NCBI GenBank assembly: GCA_949297765.1
Contig: CASFTV010000028.1
Coordinates: 1 to 41,224 of the forward strand
Length of the DNA: 41,224 nucleotides
Reading direction: 5' to 3'
From: an uncultured bacterium
GTDB taxonomy: Bacteria; Verrucomicrobiota; Lentisphaeria; Victivallales; UBA1829
Made by a program: the position numbers and the translations under genes
Shown here: positions 39,188 to 41,224 of the stretch, piece by piece
Position numbering within the stretch: the first letter of the stretch is position 1
Layout: every line of letters begins with the position of its first letter
Notes under the pieces: model-generated
The model's database searches: none
The model's input: the letters and a program-made list of their open reading frames with translations, nothing else
What the model was told of the DNA's origin: nothing

Positions 39188-41224
39188 TCAAGGCTGTTTT
39201 CCTTTTTCCGTTTTCAGTTGAAGCAGTTCAAACGCAAGCACATTGTTCCAGCAGGCGCTTTTCGACAGCGACAACCCCTGGTTCGGTTTCGGCGCATTGC
39301 CGTGATCCATCACCGTAAAGTTGAACCCGAGAAGCTGAAGTTCATGGAGTCGTTTTTTCATGGGAATCTCCAATTCGACAAGATATCCCTCTTTCGTCCG
39401 GCGGGAGACCGCCCGGACGTTTTCAAAATCAAAGAAGGAGACTGCGTTTTTCGCCGGCAGGCCGTTCCGCTCAAACGACGGTTTTTCCGGAAACGCCGGA
39501 TTGATGGAGATCCGGATTGCCTCGTCCGGATAAAGCGGAGAGAAGGGATCGTTCCCCGGAGTGAAATTCAGATAAAGCTCGACGCCGTCGCCGCGGGAAA
39601 CGTCCTCTTCCTTGCTCGCCGGGCGATCGGTGGGATCCTGAACCTCTGCGGCGAATTGCAGTCTGTCCGGCTGCCAGGATGCGTGGAGTCTTGCGGAAAG
39701 CGGAGTAGTCGGTTTGCCGCGTCCGGTCCGAATGAATTCCCGGCTCCAGACCGTGGAATATTCCTCCTTTCCGATCACTCCGTCTGCAGTTGCGGACTTC
39801 CGGGCGGCTTTGAGACGGAAAAGCTGTCGGTCCAATACCGTGTGCCGGCGGCTGTTGTCCCCGATAAAATCCGCTTCGAAGAGAAGTCTTCCGGAGGCGG
39901 ATTCATCCAGCGGGAAACGAAGGCTTTTTCTGTCTCCGGGAGAAAGATTTTTCAGCACGCCTTCCCGCCTGTCCGAAAGACGGATTCCAAGACGTTCGAT
40001 TGTTTCTGTCCCGGAATTCTGTGCGGTTGCCTCCAGAAAGAGATCTCCTCTTTCATTCGCGACCACGGAAAGCGCACAGCGGAAGCTCTCCAGAACGGGT
40101 TTGGATTTTTCCAGTTCCTTCCGGAACTGTTCCGGGGAGAGCGCGGATTTCAGATAGATCGGAACATCGCTGAGCGGACAGTCTCCGTTTTCCCTGCGGA
40201 GGGAATTTCCGGTGAAGTCGAGAACGTCCGTGATGCCGGCGCTCTCCGGAAAACGGATCTTTCCCGCGGGTCTGTTTTCCAGAACCGGATCCCAGCAGGC
40301 GGCAACGGCTTTGCCGTCGAAGTCGCGGAAGACATACAGATGGGTTGTCCCGGCAAGTCGGACTCTGCCGACGAAGCGGCTTCCATCAAACAGTCGGTAG
40401 AAGGTGGAGAGCGGAGCCACGCCGGCACGCGGAGTCCCGTCGATATTCATGAGATCCAGTGTATGATAGCTGATCCCGGAGGCAAACAGGAACATGAAAT
40501 GAAAGTGCCGTTCAATGCCCATTGCCATCCGGAGGATGTTCCAGCGGATCATGCGGGCGGCGGCAAGTTGTTCGGTATACCACGGCAGCCGGATTTCCGC
40601 GGGAGAACTCATCCATTCCGCGACGGTGTTGAAAATCGCTCCGCTCTCGGTATCCCAGATCCGGTTGTTCCGGTACTCTTTCTTGAATTTCTCCACTTGA
40701 AGACGGCGCATTTCGGCGAAGGTCATATTCTGATTGGTCAGAAGAAGCTCGACGCTGTCGCGCATGATGGACGAAAGACTGTGTGCATGGCCGGGAGAAT
40801 AACAGTGGATTCCCATGATGTCGTTGCTGTCGTTCAGTCCGAGTTTCAATGCGCGGGTGATCCATGTGGAGTCTTTCCCGGAGAGCAGGGGGAGGACCGT
40901 GGAGGGGATATCCCGGTCCCTGCACAAGGACTTCTGGCGCTTCTTTCCTGAAGGTCTGATAGACCGCTTTTGCAATTTTGATATACTCCTCCGGCGGATA
41001 GCCGTTGGTCTCGTTCATCAGGTTGATGCTGTCGAGTTTCCCGCGGTAGTGACGGGCAAAATCGGCGGTGAATCGGGCAACGTCCTCCGCCCGGGCGGTA
41101 TAATGGAATCCGCCCTCCAGTTTTTCGCCTCTTCTGCAGTTTGTGAAAAACTCGCCTCAAATGATGATTTTGAGATTGTTGTTCGGCAGATTGAAAATCT
41201 TGAGGCGCATATATTCAAGATCTC
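39188..41224 (-). pseudogene. Broken secreted clan GH-A-like hydrolase with CBM9-like tail
   Basis: A glycosidase of the same architecture as 8128-11568, cut by two lesions and by the window edge. From the edge the frame gives LPNNNLKIII, then TGA at 41159-41157, then GEFFTNCRRGEKLEGGFHYT through INLMNETNGYPPEEY (probable acid/base Glu) to APEVLVQGP. Near 40906 the reading must shift by one base to DIPSTVLPLLSGKD, after which it is open for almost 600 codons to the stop at 39188. That part holds IWDTESGAI (probable nucleophile), an Ig-like part and a CBM9-like end (VIGKEEYSTVW, RGDGVELYLNF). Removing one G from a CCGGGAT string restores the frame. A real pseudogene is likely, given two lesions; an assembly error at a contig end is the alternative. 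Confidence 0.75.

Noticed and set aside
38945-40951. Plus-strand frame of 668 codons at the right end
   Set aside because: It is antisense to the GH-A-like/CBM9-like pseudogene, whose minus-strand translation is clearly protein-like.
41157-41159. TGA as a recoded sense or selenocysteine codon in the right-end hydrolase
   Set aside because: TGA ends many genes in the window, the same gene also has a frameshift, and no supporting RNA structure was noticed.

Overview
This is a high-GC bacterial chromosomal window that looks like Lentisphaerota (a Victivallis-type gut or environmental glycan degrader). That placement is inferred from gene content: two type-II pseudopilin-like proteins with the H-X9-DG signature beside glycosidases, very large secreted glycoside hydrolases with CBM9-like tails, an AIDA-repeat surface protein without a classical signal peptide, and no SusC/SusD pair. 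No tRNA, rRNA, CRISPR array, insertion sequence or phage gene was seen.

Layout, left to right. (1) 1-3614, minus: the N-terminal 1,204 codons of a giant AIDA-repeat protein that runs off the left edge. It carries an embedded IdeS/Mac-like cysteine peptidase domain with its Cys, His and Asp residues in place. (2) 3975-6066, plus: an SGNH hydrolase and a CE15-like esterase, then a terminator. (3) 6200-11568, plus: a consensus sigma-70 promoter, a 24-bp palindromic operator, a GntR/AraR-type regulator, a pseudopilin-like protein and a 1,146-aa secreted clan GH-A-like hydrolase. (4) 11605-13974, minus: an operon of MarR regulator, MATE efflux pump and GNAT acetyltransferase behind tandem operators. 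(5) 14147-15301, minus: fucO (lactaldehyde reductase) as a single gene with its own promoter and terminator. (6) 15421-18079, minus: an IclR regulator followed by a PHP-like/CBM9-like protein, divergent from (7). (7) 18234-29326, plus: an 11-kb glycan operon of ADP-ribosylglycohydrolase-like protein, GH78-like rhamnosidase, second pseudopilin-like protein, small secreted protein, GH2-TPR fusion and a GH42-like enzyme. (8) 29786-38722, plus: a tightly overlapping operon of NHLM-type peptide export genes (HlyD-like, C39 peptidase-ABC, second ABC), followed by two periplasmic solute-binding-type proteins, an ECF sigma factor and a 77-aa acidic protein. (9) 38892-41224, minus: a decay zone with remnants of an SGNH hydrolase and of a clan GH-A-like/CBM9-like hydrolase.

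How the parts may work together. Regions 2, 3, 5, 6 and 7 suggest breakdown of plant or mucin glycans carrying rhamnose, galactose, glucuronate esters and perhaps fucose, with a local regulator beside each module (GntR/AraR type, IclR). FucO would reduce the L-lactaldehyde made from fucose or rhamnose, although no isomerase, kinase or aldolase is present here. Region 8 is the most unusual: an exporter of the type used for double-glycine peptides is co-transcribed with two small-molecule-binding proteins and an ECF sigma factor, and has no obvious modifying enzyme. This suggests a sensing-plus-secretion circuit. Its cargo is not clear; the last small gene has a weak double-glycine-like motif and is the only local candidate.
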